In this document: piece after piece, positions 34,218 through 42,680 of the stretch
Layout: each line of letters opens with the position of its first letter
Numbering within the stretch: position 1 is the stretch's first letter
DNA from: Nocardioides salarius
GTDB lineage: Bacteria; Actinomycetota; Actinomycetes; Propionibacteriales; Nocardioidaceae
NCBI RefSeq assembly: GCF_016907435.1
Contig: NZ_JAFBBZ010000001.1
Span: 1,178,001 to 1,242,000 of the forward strand
DNA: 64,000 nucleotides
Reading direction: 5' to 3'
The notes under the pieces: model-generated
The model's input: the letters and a program-made list of their open reading frames with translations, nothing else
Database searches by the model: none
What the model was told of the DNA's origin: nothing
Made by a program: the position numbers and the translations under genes

Positions 34218-34952
34218 ATGAGCGCCCACCTCCCCGAGTCGGTCCGTCACGGCGTGGATCACCTGCAGGAGTCGGTGCACCACAAGTTCAACGAGATCAA
34301 GCCCAAGCTGCGTGGTTGGCTGCACCTGGGCATCGCCCCGTTGACGCTGGCCGCGGGCATCGTGCTGGTCGCGCTGTCGCCCGACACCACGACGCGCATC
34401 GGCTCGGCGGTGTTCACCGGCTCGGCACTGCTGCTCTTCACGGTCTCGGCGATCTACCACACCGGCACCTGGTCACCGCGCACCTGGGCGTTCCTGCGCC
34501 GCTTCGACCACTCCAACATCTTCGTGCTGATCGCCGGCTCCTACACCCCGCTCGCGCTGATCCTGCTGCAGGGCACCGAGCGGGTGGTGCTGCTGAGCAC
34601 CGTGTGGACGTGTGCGGTGCTGGGCGTGCTGTTCCGGGTCTTCTGGACCGATGCCCCGCGCTGGCTCTACACCCCGATCTACATCGCCATGGGCTGGTCG
34701 GCGCTCTTCTTCATCCCGGGCTTCATCGACGGCGCCACCTCGCGGCTGGGCACCGGCATGGCCATCGGGGTGCTGGTCCTGATCGCGGCGGGCGGCGTGC
34801 TCTACACCCTCGGCGGCGCCGTCTACGGCTTCAAGTTCCCCGACCCCAGCCCGCGGTGGTTCGGCTTCCACGAGGTCTTCCACACCTTCACGATCCTCGC
34901 CTTCGTCACCCACTACGTCGGCGTCTCGCTGGCGACGTACTCGCTGCGCTGA
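34218..34952 (+). CDS. hemolysin III family membrane protein (TrhA/PAQR)
   Basis: The 244-residue protein has seven predicted helices and the family motifs SAIYHTGTW, FDHSNIFVLIAGSYTPLAL and HEVFHTFTILAFVTHY, whose His/Asp/Ser residues form the PAQR metal site. Bacterial TrhA members are linked to membrane energy homeostasis. A haemolytic role is not expected. TAGATT at 34204-34209 ends eight bases before the ATG. It diverges from uppS. Confidence 0.92.
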   Translation: MSAHLPESVRHGVDHLQESVHHKFNEIKPKLRGWLHLGIAPLTLAAGIVLVALSPDTTTRIGSAVFTGSALLLFTVSAIYHTGTWSPRTWAFLRRFDHSNIFVLIAGSYTPLALILLQGTERVVLLSTVWTCAVLGVLFRVFWTDAPRWLYTPIYIAMGWSALFFIPGFIDGATSRLGTGMAIGVLVLIAAGGVLYTLGGAVYGFKFPDPSPRWFGFHEVFHTFTILAFVTHYVGVSLATYSLR

Positions 34953-34958
34953 GCGGTC

Positions 34959-35852
34959 TCAGCGCAGCACCGCGACGACCACCACCACCGCGGCCGCCGC
35001 GACGACGAGGGCGGCCAGAGCCGCCGCCACCCGCGGCGCTCGCGCCACCAGCACCTCCGCCGACCAGGCCAGCACGCTGAGCGCGCCCACCACGACGGTG
35101 ACGTGCAGCAGGAGCGCCAGACCGGTGCCCAGCACCGCCCCGGCCACCCGGAACCGGCCCCAGGCCAGCGCCAGCACCAGCGGCACCACCAGCGCCCCGG
35201 CCGCACCCGCCACGAGCTCCGCGGCGAGGGAGCCCTCGGGGATCCACGGCATCCCCGGGGCCAGCGGTCCGCTGCGGTCGAGCAGGTCCCAGGTGGCGCA
35301 CCAGCCCAGCCAGACGATGACCAGCAGGCTCGCGACCACCGTGAGCCGGTAGCGCCAGCGCTGCCACGCCGGCCACGGCTGGTCGCGCCCGAGCAGCGTG
35401 ACGAGGGTGACCGCCGACCACGCCAGCCAGCGGCGTACGACGCCGGTGCCGGTGTCGGCCATCGCGTCGCGGAAGACGCGGTCGGCCTCGACCCGGTCGA
35501 CCACGTGCCCCTCGCTCGAGACGTACGCCGCCGCGCCGTCGTCGGCGGGCCCCACCAGCGCGTCGTGCACCAGCGCCGCGGGCAGGTGGGCGCCGGTGCG
35601 CGGCACCAGCCACGTGAGCACGGACGGCACCGACGTCAGGTCGCTGGTGAAGGTGGCCGGGTCGGCCGGGACGAGCAGCTCCCCGAGGTGGCGGTCGTCG
35701 TAGGCGATGCGCCGGAGCATCGCCCAGGTCTCCTCGCCGTCGGCGAAGCGCCGCTCGAGCAGCACCCGGGCCGGGGCTCCGCGGTCGGGCGGCTGGGTGG
35801 GCGGGCCGCCGTCGTGGAAGCGCCTGCCCTGCCCGCCGACCGGTGCCCTCAC
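34959..35852 (-). CDS. DUF1353 protein with C-terminal membrane region
   Basis: The 297-residue protein has a DUF1353 core (about 30-130; LLVPADPATFTSDLTSVPSVLTWLVPRTGAHLPAALVHDALV). Then come about five hydrophobic helices (from residue 140) ending in an Ala/Val-rich tail. DUF1353 is common in phage genomes, with unknown function. The GTG start overlaps the lacI-type stop by four bases, so the two should be co-expressed. It converges with hemolysin III, six bases apart. Confidence 0.72.
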   Translation of the reverse strand: MRAPVGGQGRRFHDGGPPTQPPDRGAPARVLLERRFADGEETWAMLRRIAYDDRHLGELLVPADPATFTSDLTSVPSVLTWLVPRTGAHLPAALVHDALVGPADDGAAAYVSSEGHVVDRVEADRVFRDAMADTGTGVVRRWLAWSAVTLVTLLGRDQPWPAWQRWRYRLTVVASLLVIVWLGWCATWDLLDRSGPLAPGMPWIPEGSLAAELVAGAAGALVVPLVLALAWGRFRVAGAVLGTGLALLLHVTVVVGALSVLAWSAEVLVARAPRVAAALAALVVAAAAVVVVVAVLR

Positions 35853-36916
35853 CGCGCGACGCCCACCTTCGCGCCCTCCCGGCGGGGCCCCTGCGCCGCT
35901 CCCCCCGGAGCCGGGCCGGTGGTCGAGCGGACCACGAGCTCGGTGGCGAGCTCGACGTGGTCGGCGGCGTCGGCGTCCTGCTGCGGGTCCATCAGCCTCA
36001 GCACGTGCTGGGCCGCCACCCGGCCCTGGTCGAGGACCGGTTGGCGCACCGTCGTGAGGTCGAAGAGCGCGGCCATCTCGTGGTCGTCGACCCCGACGAC
36101 CGAGAGGTCCTCGGGCACCCGCAGCCCCTCGCGGCGCGCGGCCCGCAGCACGCCGAAGGCCATCTCGTCGGAGGCGCAGAAGACCGCCGTGGGCCGCGGC
36201 GAGAGGGCCAGCAGCCGGTGCCCCGCGGCCGTCCCGCCCTCGAGCGTGAAGCCGCCCTCGAGCTCGAGGTCGGGGTCGGGTTCGATCCCGGCGTCGCGCA
36301 GCGTGTCACGGTAGCCGCGCACCCGGGCCCGCGGCGTGGCCAGGCTCAGGCTCGCGTCGTTGAGCATGCCGACGTAGGCGATGCGGCGGTGCCCCAGCTC
36401 GAGCAGGTGCTCCACCGCGGTGCGCGCGACCAGCTCGTCGTCGACGCGCACGCTGGGCCACTGCGCCACCCGGGCGCCCACCGTGACCACCGGCATCCCC
36501 TGGTTGCTGAGCCAGTGCACCTCCTGGGGCGTGGGGCCCAGCCCGACGATGAGCATGGCGTCGACGCGCTTGGTCAGCAGGTGGGTGCCGAGCACCCGCC
36601 GTCGCGCCTCCTCGTCGTCGTCGAGGTTGTAGAGCAGCACGTCGTACCCGCGCTCGCGCAGCACCTGCTCGGCGCCGGAGATCACGGTGGCGAAGAACCA
36701 GCGGGTCACGAAGAGCACCACGATCGCCACGGTGCGGGTCTGGCCGCCGCTGGCCAGGCCGACCGCGTGCGGGGACGGCACGTAGCCCAGCCGCACGGCC
36801 GCCTCCATCACCCGGCGCCGGGTGTCCTCGGAGACCCGGGGCAGCCCGCGCAGGGCTCTCGAGACGGTCGCCGTGGACACCCCGGTCTCCCGGGCAAGGT
36901 CGTGGATGCTGGTCAT
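35849..36916 (-). CDS. LacI-family transcriptional regulator
   Basis: The 355-residue repressor has the N-terminal LacI helix-turn-helix and hinge (TSIHDLARETGVSTATVSRALRG...VSEDTRRRVMEAAVRLGYVPSPHA) and a periplasmic-binding-protein-like sugar domain (about 62-335). It diverges from the GH1 beta-glucosidase gene by 47 bases, so it probably controls that gene and the adjacent importer in response to a beta-glucoside. A gaggaa ribosome site precedes the ATG. TTGTACCGGTCAA at 36929-36941, with an ACCGGT core, is a weak operator candidate. Confidence 0.92.
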   Translation of the reverse strand: MTSIHDLARETGVSTATVSRALRGLPRVSEDTRRRVMEAAVRLGYVPSPHAVGLASGGQTRTVAIVVLFVTRWFFATVISGAEQVLRERGYDVLLYNLDDDEEARRRVLGTHLLTKRVDAMLIVGLGPTPQEVHWLSNQGMPVVTVGARVAQWPSVRVDDELVARTAVEHLLELGHRRIAYVGMLNDASLSLATPRARVRGYRDTLRDAGIEPDPDLELEGGFTLEGGTAAGHRLLALSPRPTAVFCASDEMAFGVLRAARREGLRVPEDLSVVGVDDHEMAALFDLTTVRQPVLDQGRVAAQHVLRLMDPQQDADAADHVELATELVVRSTTGPAPGGAAQGPRREGAKVGVAR

Positions 36917-36963
36917 GACACTTCCTCTTTGTACCGGTCAACCACGTGGCTTACGGTGGAGCC

Positions 36964-38343
36964 ATGAGCACACCTTCGCGACTGCCCGACGGCTCCACCC
37001 TCGAGCTGGGCACGGCCACCGCGTCCTACCAGGTGGAGGGCGCGACGCACGAGGACGGCAGGGGTGCCTCGATCTGGGACACCTTCGCCTCGCGGCCCGG
37101 CACCGTCATCGACGCCAGCGACGGCACCACCGCCTGCGACTCCTACCACCGCTGGGCCGAGGACGCCGACCTGGTCGCGGGCCTCGGTGTGCAGTGGTAC
37201 CGCTTCTCGATCGCCTGGCCGCGGGTGCTGCCCGAGGGCCGCGGCCGGGTCGAGACCCGTGGCCTCGACTACTACGACCGCCTCGTCGACGGCCTGCTCG
37301 AGCGCGGCGTCAAGCCGACCGCCACGCTCTACCACTGGGACCTCCCCCAACCCCTGGAGGACGCCGGCGGCTGGCTCGAGCGCGGCACCGCCGAGGCGTT
37401 CGCCGACTACGCCGAGATCGTGCACGAGCGGCTGGGCGACCGGGTGGGGCTGTGGGCCACCCACAACGAGCCGTGGTGCTCGGCCTACCTCGGGTACGCC
37501 GCCGGCGTGCACGCCCCCGGCCGCCGCGAGGGCGGGGCCGCCCACCGCGCCGCCCACCACCTGGTGCTGGGCCACGCGCTGGCCGCCGAGCGGATGCGCG
37601 CCGCCGGCGCCCGCGACGTCGGCATCGTGCTCAACCTGGCCCCGGTCTGGCCCGAGCGCCCCGAGGCGGCCGACGTCGCCGACGGCGTCGACGCGATCCG
37701 CAACCGGGTCTGGCTCGACCCCCTGGTCGACGGCGCGTACGACGACGGGCTGCTGCGGGTCGCCCCCGAGCTGGCCGACCCCGAGCTGGTCCGCGACGGC
37801 GACCTGGCCCTGGCCCAGGGCTCGGCCGACTGGATCGGCATCAACTACTACACCCCGGTGCGCCCCGACGTGCCCGACCCGGCCCGCGCCGAGGGCCAGG
37901 AGCACCCCGAGGGCGGGGCCTACCCGGGCGTGGCCCCCTTCGAGCTGGCCGTGCGCGAGCCGCGTACCGACATCGGCTGGGAGATCGACGCCTCCGGGCT
38001 CGAGGAGCTGCTGGTCGAGACCCACCGACGCACCTCCCTGCCGCTGCTGGTGATGGAGAACGGCGCGGCCTGCGCCGACGACCGGGTCGAGGACGGCCGG
38101 GTCGAGGACCAGGACCGCATCGGCTACCTGCGCGACCACCTGGGCGCCACCGACGCCGCACGCGCGGCGGGCGCCGACGTGCGCGCCTACCTGGTCTGGA
38201 CGCTGCTCGACAACTTCGAGTGGGCCTACGGCTACACCAAGACGTTCGGGCTGGTGCACATCGACCCCGCCGACCAGACGCGCACGCCCAAGGCGTCCTA
38301 CGACTGGTTGGCCGGGGTCGCACGCGAGCGCGCCGAACCCTGA
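36964..38343 (+). CDS. beta-glucosidase, glycoside hydrolase family 1
   Basis: The 459-residue cytoplasmic enzyme has the GH1 acid/base Glu in THNEPW (E169) and the nucleophile in VMENGA (E365), with TASYQVEG and YHWDLPQPLE sugar-binding segments. It splits beta-linked glucosides such as cellobiose after import. No signal peptide. TACGGT at 36952-36957 ends six bases before the ATG, with ggag between, so either a leaderless or short-leader start is possible. It shares a terminator with the convergent importer operon. Confidence 0.94.
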   Translation: MSTPSRLPDGSTLELGTATASYQVEGATHEDGRGASIWDTFASRPGTVIDASDGTTACDSYHRWAEDADLVAGLGVQWYRFSIAWPRVLPEGRGRVETRGLDYYDRLVDGLLERGVKPTATLYHWDLPQPLEDAGGWLERGTAEAFADYAEIVHERLGDRVGLWATHNEPWCSAYLGYAAGVHAPGRREGGAAHRAAHHLVLGHALAAERMRAAGARDVGIVLNLAPVWPERPEAADVADGVDAIRNRVWLDPLVDGAYDDGLLRVAPELADPELVRDGDLALAQGSADWIGINYYTPVRPDVPDPARAEGQEHPEGGAYPGVAPFELAVREPRTDIGWEIDASGLEELLVETHRRTSLPLLVMENGAACADDRVEDGRVEDQDRIGYLRDHLGATDAARAAGADVRAYLVWTLLDNFEWAYGYTKTFGLVHIDPADQTRTPKASYDWLAGVARERAEP

Positions 38344-38356
38344 GGGCCCCCCTGCA

Positions 38357-38381
38357 CCCTCCCCCCGCTGCGGGGGGAGGG
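38357..38381. terminator. bidirectional terminator between bgl and importer operon
   Basis: CCCTCCCCCC and GGGGGGAGGG form a perfect 10-bp stem with a gctgc loop. It begins 14 bases after the GH1 stop and ends at the base before the permease stop codon on the other strand. Confidence 0.7.
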
Positions 38382-39338
38382 TCATCCCTTCACACTGCCG
38401 GCGAGCAGCCCGCGCACGAAGTAGCGCTGCAGGCCCAGGAAGACCGCGAGCGGGATCACCAGGGAGACGAAGGCGCCCGCCGAGAGCAGGTGCCAGTCCT
38501 CTCCTCGTTGACCCACGAGGTTGACCAGCTTGACGGTCAGTGGCGCCACGTCCGGTCCGCTGAAGACCAGCGCGACGAGCAGGTCGTTCCACACCCACAG
38601 GAACTGGAAGATGCCGAACGCCGCGATCGCCGGCGCCATCAGCGGCAGCATGATCTTGGTGAAGATCTCGACGTGGCCGGCCCCGTCGACGCGCGCCGAC
38701 TCGATGAGCTCGCCGGGGATCTCGCGCATGAAGTTGTGCAGCAGGAAGATCGCCAGCGGCATCGCGAAGATCGCGTGCGAGAGCCACAGCTCGTAGAGGC
38801 CACCCGCCGGGGCGTCGCGCCCGGCCAGCGGGCGCAGGTTGAACGGCGGTGAGGTGTAGAGCGAGAGCAGCGGGATCAGCGTCACCTGGATCGGCACGAT
38901 CTGCAGCGCGAACATCGCCACGAAGAGCGCGTCGCGCCCCTTGAACTTCATCCACGCGAAGGCGTACGCCGCCAGCGTGGCCAGCGTGATCGGGATCAGC
39001 ACGCCCGGGATCGTGATGACGATCGAGTTGACCAGGAAGGTCGTCAGGCTGGCGCTGCCCTCGCCGCCGAGCACCTCGCGGTAGTTGTCGAGGGTGAAGT
39101 CGGGGTTGGTGAAGACGTTCCACCACCCGTTGCCCTTCGCCTGGCTCTCGGGACGGAAGGAGGAGACCAGCAGGCCGAAGGTCGGCAGCGTCCAGAGCAG
39201 GGCGATGACCAGGCTGACGCCTGAGGCGGTCTTGCTGGACAGGCCCTCGCGGGCCGCCCGGGAGGCCGACTTCTTGCCGGTCGTGGGGCCAGGGGTCTCC
39301 TTGACCATCGCCGGCTCGGGAGTGGGCGTGGTGGTCAT
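38382..39338 (-). CDS. sugar ABC transporter permease, MalG-type
   Basis: The 318-residue protein has a Pro/Thr-rich cytoplasmic leader of about 40 residues, six helices and the EAA loop ELIESARVDGAGHVEIFTKIMLPLMAPA. It forms the channel with the upstream permease. A ggagg ribosome site precedes the ATG, which overlaps the previous stop (ATGA). The last gene of the operon, it is not followed by an ATPase gene. Confidence 0.92.
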   Translation of the reverse strand: MTTTPTPEPAMVKETPGPTTGKKSASRAAREGLSSKTASGVSLVIALLWTLPTFGLLVSSFRPESQAKGNGWWNVFTNPDFTLDNYREVLGGEGSASLTTFLVNSIVITIPGVLIPITLATLAAYAFAWMKFKGRDALFVAMFALQIVPIQVTLIPLLSLYTSPPFNLRPLAGRDAPAGGLYELWLSHAIFAMPLAIFLLHNFMREIPGELIESARVDGAGHVEIFTKIMLPLMAPAIAAFGIFQFLWVWNDLLVALVFSGPDVAPLTVKLVNLVGQRGEDWHLLSAGAFVSLVIPLAVFLGLQRYFVRGLLAGSVKG

Positions 39339-40297
39339 CGTGCCTCCAGCTTCCGCAACTGACGGACGTTGTAGATGATGATCGGGCTGACCAGCGCGAA
39401 GATCACCACGGCCAGCGCCGCGGCGAGGCCCTGGTTGAGCGAGACGAAGTACTGGAAGTAGTACTCGTAGGCCAGCACGCTGGTCTCGAAGCGACCACCG
39501 GTCGAGGTCTGCACGATGTCGAAGACCTTCAAGGTGCCGATGCTGATGGTCGTCAGCACCACGATCAGCGACGGTCGGATGCTGGGCACGGTGATGAAGA
39601 AGAACATCTTCAGCCCGCTCACCCCGTCGAGGCTCGCGGCCTCGACGATGTCGTCGGGGATGGCCTTGATCGAGGCCGAGAGGATCGTCATCGCGAAACC
39701 GGCCTGGATCCAGACCAGGATGATGATCAGGAAGAACGTGTTCCACGGGTCGTTGAACAAGAAGTTGTAGGTGTCGAAGCCCAGCGCCTTCAAGATGCCG
39801 TTGAGCAGGCCGATCTGGGTGTTCTCGGTGCCCTTGTACTCGTAGACGAACTTCCAGATGATCGAGGCGCCCACGAGCGAGATCGCCATCGGCAGGAAGA
39901 CCAGTGCCTTCGCCAGCTTCTCGAAGCGGGAGCGGTCGACCAGCACCGCGTAGACCAGGCCGATGAAGGTCGACAGGGTCGGCACCAGCAGCACCCACAG
40001 CAGCGTGTTGCGCAGCACCGTGAGCAGGCTGGAGTTGGTGAAGATGTCGATGTAGTTGTCGATGCCGACGAAGTTGTCGCCGTTGGCGCCGAAGAAGGAC
40101 TGGTAGGCGGTCTTGAGCGCCGGGTACAGCAGTCCGACGGCCACCAGGAAGAGCGCCGGGCCGACGAAGGCCGCGGCTTGGATCCGTTCACCGCTGCGCG
40201 ATTTCAGTCGCGCGGTCACCAGCAGGATGGCTGCCATCACGCCGACGAACAGCACGATGGCGATGACCATCTGGATGAGCTTCTCGGGTGTCGTCAC
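39335..40297 (-). CDS. sugar ABC transporter permease, MalF-type
   Basis: The 320-residue protein has an extra N-terminal helix (about 8-28) and then the usual permease core. The EAA loop is DDIVEAASLDGVSGLKMFFFITVPSIRPSL, and the TGGRFETSVLAYEYYFQYF region is typical of the alpha-glucoside/AglF-like branch. GTG start. A 19-bp hairpin separates it from the binding-protein gene upstream. Confidence 0.92.
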   Translation of the reverse strand: MTTPEKLIQMVIAIVLFVGVMAAILLVTARLKSRSGERIQAAAFVGPALFLVAVGLLYPALKTAYQSFFGANGDNFVGIDNYIDIFTNSSLLTVLRNTLLWVLLVPTLSTFIGLVYAVLVDRSRFEKLAKALVFLPMAISLVGASIIWKFVYEYKGTENTQIGLLNGILKALGFDTYNFLFNDPWNTFFLIIILVWIQAGFAMTILSASIKAIPDDIVEAASLDGVSGLKMFFFITVPSIRPSLIVVLTTISIGTLKVFDIVQTSTGGRFETSVLAYEYYFQYFVSLNQGLAAALAVVIFALVSPIIIYNVRQLRKLEAR

Positions 40298-40338
40298 GTC
40301 GTCCTACCCCGTCTCTCTCTCGTGGACCGGCCGAGTGG

Positions 40339-40381
40339 CCCGTACGCCGGGTCGCGGGGCTGCCGCGACCCGGCGTACGGG
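40339..40381 (-). terminator. 19-bp hairpin between binding protein and permeases
   Basis: CCCGTACGCCGGGTCGCGG pairs perfectly with its complement around ggctg. It lies 10 bases after the binding-protein stop and 41 bases before the permease start. Such hairpins commonly protect or partly terminate the transcript so that the binding protein is made in excess. Confidence 0.75.
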
Positions 40382-40391
40382 ACCGTCTCGA

Positions 40392-41768
40392 TCAGTTCGG
40401 CCAGGACTCCTCGATGTTGGACAGCGCGGTCCCGCTGTCGTCACCGGTGACCCACGAGGTCATCTCCTTCCAGAAGGACCCGGCACCCACGGCGCTGGGC
40501 ATCTGGTCGGAGCCGTCGAAGCGGAAGACGGCCTCGGGGTCCTGGAAGGTCTCGGCGGAGAGCCGGTCGATCGGGCTGTTGAGCAGCTCGATGTCGAGGC
40601 CGGTGTTGGCGCTGACCCAGCCGCCGGCCGGGGTGGCCTTGGCCTTCTCGTTGGCCCACACGTCGCTGGAGAGGTAGGTCTGGAAGGCCTGCACCTCCGG
40701 GCGGTCGTCGAAGGCGACGGTGAACTCGCCACCGCCGAGGACCGGGCGACCCTGCTCGTCGTTGGTGGTGGGCAGGTAGAAGGCGAAGACGTCGCCGTCC
40801 TCGGCCACGGTGGTCTGGTCGTCCCACTGGGCGGCGTAGAAGCTCGCCTGGCGGTGCATCGCGCACTCGCCCTTGGTGATCGGCAGGCCGCCGTCCTGGA
40901 AGGTGGTGGTGGCGATGGAGTTGACGTCGCCGTGGCCGCCGTTGACGAAGTCGGGGTTCTTCACGATGCCGCCGACACGGTCGAGCGACTCGACGACCTG
41001 CGGGTCGTCGAAGGGGATCTCGTGGTTGACCCACTGGTCGTAGACGTCGGCGCCGGCGTCACGCAGGAGCGCGTCCTCGAGCCAGTCGGTGAGCACCCAC
41101 CCGGTGGCCTCGCCGGACTCGATGCCCACGCACCACGGCTTCATGTCGCCCTGCTGGGCGATCTCCTCGGACAGGGCGATCATGTCGTCCCACGTCTCGG
41201 GGACCTCGTAGCCCTCCTGCTCGAACATCGTCGGGGAGTACCAGACGAACGACTTGACGTTGGCGCCCAGCGGGGCGGCGTAGAAGGTGTCGTCGACGGT
41301 GCCGTAGCCCTTCCAGTCCTCGCCCCAGAACTCGTCGACGTTCTCGGCGGTCGGCTCGGGAGCCGGCACCACCGAACCGGTGTCGACCAGGGTGGCGAGC
41401 AGGCCCGGCTGCGGGACGTAGGCGATGTCGGGGGCGTTGCCGCCGCGCACGCGCACGATGAGCTGGGTCTCGAACTGGTTCGAGCCCTCGTAGCTGACCT
41501 CGGCGCCGGTGCACTCGGTGAACTTCTCGTAGGACGCCTTGTGGGCGTCGGACTCGGGCTCGATGATCGAGGTGTAGACGTTGACCTCGGTGCCGCTGAG
41601 GTCGCCGAACTGGGTCAGGTCCTCGCAGCCCTCGACGCCCTCGCCGGGCGAGGTGCCCTCGGCGGTGTTCGTCTCGCTGGTGCTGGTGTCACTGGCACAG
41701 CCGGCCAGGACGAGGCCGGTGGCGGCCATGGCCGCGATCGTCGCGTGCCGGATCTTGCGTGAGCGCAT
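40392..41768 (-). CDS. sugar ABC transporter substrate-binding lipoprotein
   Basis: The 458-residue protein has a lipoprotein signal with Cys in VLAGCASD and a solute-binding fold: EVNVYTSIIEPES, NAPDIAYVPQPGLL, FYAAPLGANVKSFVWYSP, WCVGIESGEATGWVLTDWLEDALL and the C-terminal SAETFQDPEAVFRFDGSDQMP. This is the AglE-like (alpha/beta-glucoside) branch of CUT1. Placed with a GH1 enzyme and a LacI regulator, its ligand is probably a beta-glucoside. ggga site before the ATG, with a TGCAAGCGCTTACG operator upstream. Confidence 0.9.
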   Translation of the reverse strand: MRSRKIRHATIAAMAATGLVLAGCASDTSTSETNTAEGTSPGEGVEGCEDLTQFGDLSGTEVNVYTSIIEPESDAHKASYEKFTECTGAEVSYEGSNQFETQLIVRVRGGNAPDIAYVPQPGLLATLVDTGSVVPAPEPTAENVDEFWGEDWKGYGTVDDTFYAAPLGANVKSFVWYSPTMFEQEGYEVPETWDDMIALSEEIAQQGDMKPWCVGIESGEATGWVLTDWLEDALLRDAGADVYDQWVNHEIPFDDPQVVESLDRVGGIVKNPDFVNGGHGDVNSIATTTFQDGGLPITKGECAMHRQASFYAAQWDDQTTVAEDGDVFAFYLPTTNDEQGRPVLGGGEFTVAFDDRPEVQAFQTYLSSDVWANEKAKATPAGGWVSANTGLDIELLNSPIDRLSAETFQDPEAVFRFDGSDQMPSAVGAGSFWKEMTSWVTGDDSGTALSNIEESWPN

Positions 41769-41818
41769 CTGGCTCCCTCTCTCTGACGTGCTCCGGGCGG
41801 GTGGTGCGTCACCCCCGA

Positions 41819-41832
41819 TGCAAGCGCTTACG
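41819..41832 (-). promoter_or_regulatory. LacI-type operator and promoter of the importer operon
   Basis: TGCAAGCGCTTACG has a perfect AAGCGCTT core (41822-41829), the classic LacI-family operator form. On the minus strand TTGACG (41842-41847) lies 17-18 bases upstream of a poor -10 (TTGCAT/CTTGCA) inside the operator, so repressor binding would cover the promoter. The binding-protein ATG is 51 bases downstream. Confidence 0.7.
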
Positions 41833-41945
41833 CACGTCCGACGTCAAGGATCCCCAGGTCACGACTGTGTAACGCAGGTCACACGGGCGTCTCTGGCGTC
41901 GCCGGTGGTCTGGACCAGCGCCGTCACCCGGCCGCCCAGCCGCCC

Positions 41946-42680
41946 CTACAGGGCGCTGCTGAGCACCGTGCGACCCGCCTCGTCGCGCACCACGACCGCC
42001 GTCACGTCGGCGCGCAGCAGCGCCGACTGCAGGTTGCAGGTCATGTCGTCCCCGCCGGTGCCCAGGAACTGCCCCGCCGGCGTCAGCCGGCCCGTCCCGT
42101 CGCGGAACGCGGCCCGGTAGACCGCTCCCTCCTCGAAGCCCGCACCCACCAGGCGCAGCTCGGTGCCCCACGTGTGGGCGACCAGTCCCGCGCTCTCGAC
42201 CTCGATGCCGGTGCCCTCCCCCGGCGTCTCGACCTCGAGGCTGATCGCCTCCAGCGGCACGGCCGGGGGCTCCGGCGCCGTGGCGCGCCCCAGGCCGACG
42301 CCCGCGCCGAGGGCGAGCACCACCACGGCGGCGGCCGCGGTCAGCAGCGTCGTACGACGCCGGGAGCGCGAGCGCGCCGCCTCGTGCTCCTCGGCGCGCT
42401 CGCGCCGGTCGCGCTCGGACTGCTCGGCGGCGATGGCGCTGCGGATGCGTGCCCCCAGGCCGGCGGCCGGGGAGGGCCGCTCGTCGAGGTGGGTGGGGTC
42501 GACGGCGTCGAGGCGCGCCACCAGGGGCTCGAGGTCGGCGACCTCGGCGCGGCACGCGGCGCAACCGTCGAGGTGGGCGCGCACGGCGCCCGCCTCGAGG
42601 TCGTCGAGGTGGCCCAGCACGTGGGCGCCCAGCAGCTCGCGCAGCTGCTCGTGACGGTCCTGCTGCTGGTCGTCGCTCAC
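41946..42680 (-). CDS. anti-sigma factor with zinc-finger domain
   Basis: The 244-residue protein has an N-terminal zf-HC2 anti-sigma domain (HVLGHLDDLEAGAVRAHLDGCAACRAEVADLEPL; His and two Cys visible), one transmembrane helix (about 110-130) and an extracytoplasmic anti-sigma-K C-terminal domain (VESAGLVAHTWGTELRLVGAGFEEGAVYRAAF). It should hold the ECF factor at the membrane until a signal releases it. GTG start overlapping the sigma stop by four bases. The gap 41769-41945 is the importer promoter plus nothing else recognisable. Confidence 0.9.
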   Translation of the reverse strand: MSDDQQQDRHEQLRELLGAHVLGHLDDLEAGAVRAHLDGCAACRAEVADLEPLVARLDAVDPTHLDERPSPAAGLGARIRSAIAAEQSERDRRERAEEHEAARSRSRRRTTLLTAAAAVVVLALGAGVGLGRATAPEPPAVPLEAISLEVETPGEGTGIEVESAGLVAHTWGTELRLVGAGFEEGAVYRAAFRDGTGRLTPAGQFLGTGGDDMTCNLQSALLRADVTAVVVRDEAGRTVLSSAL

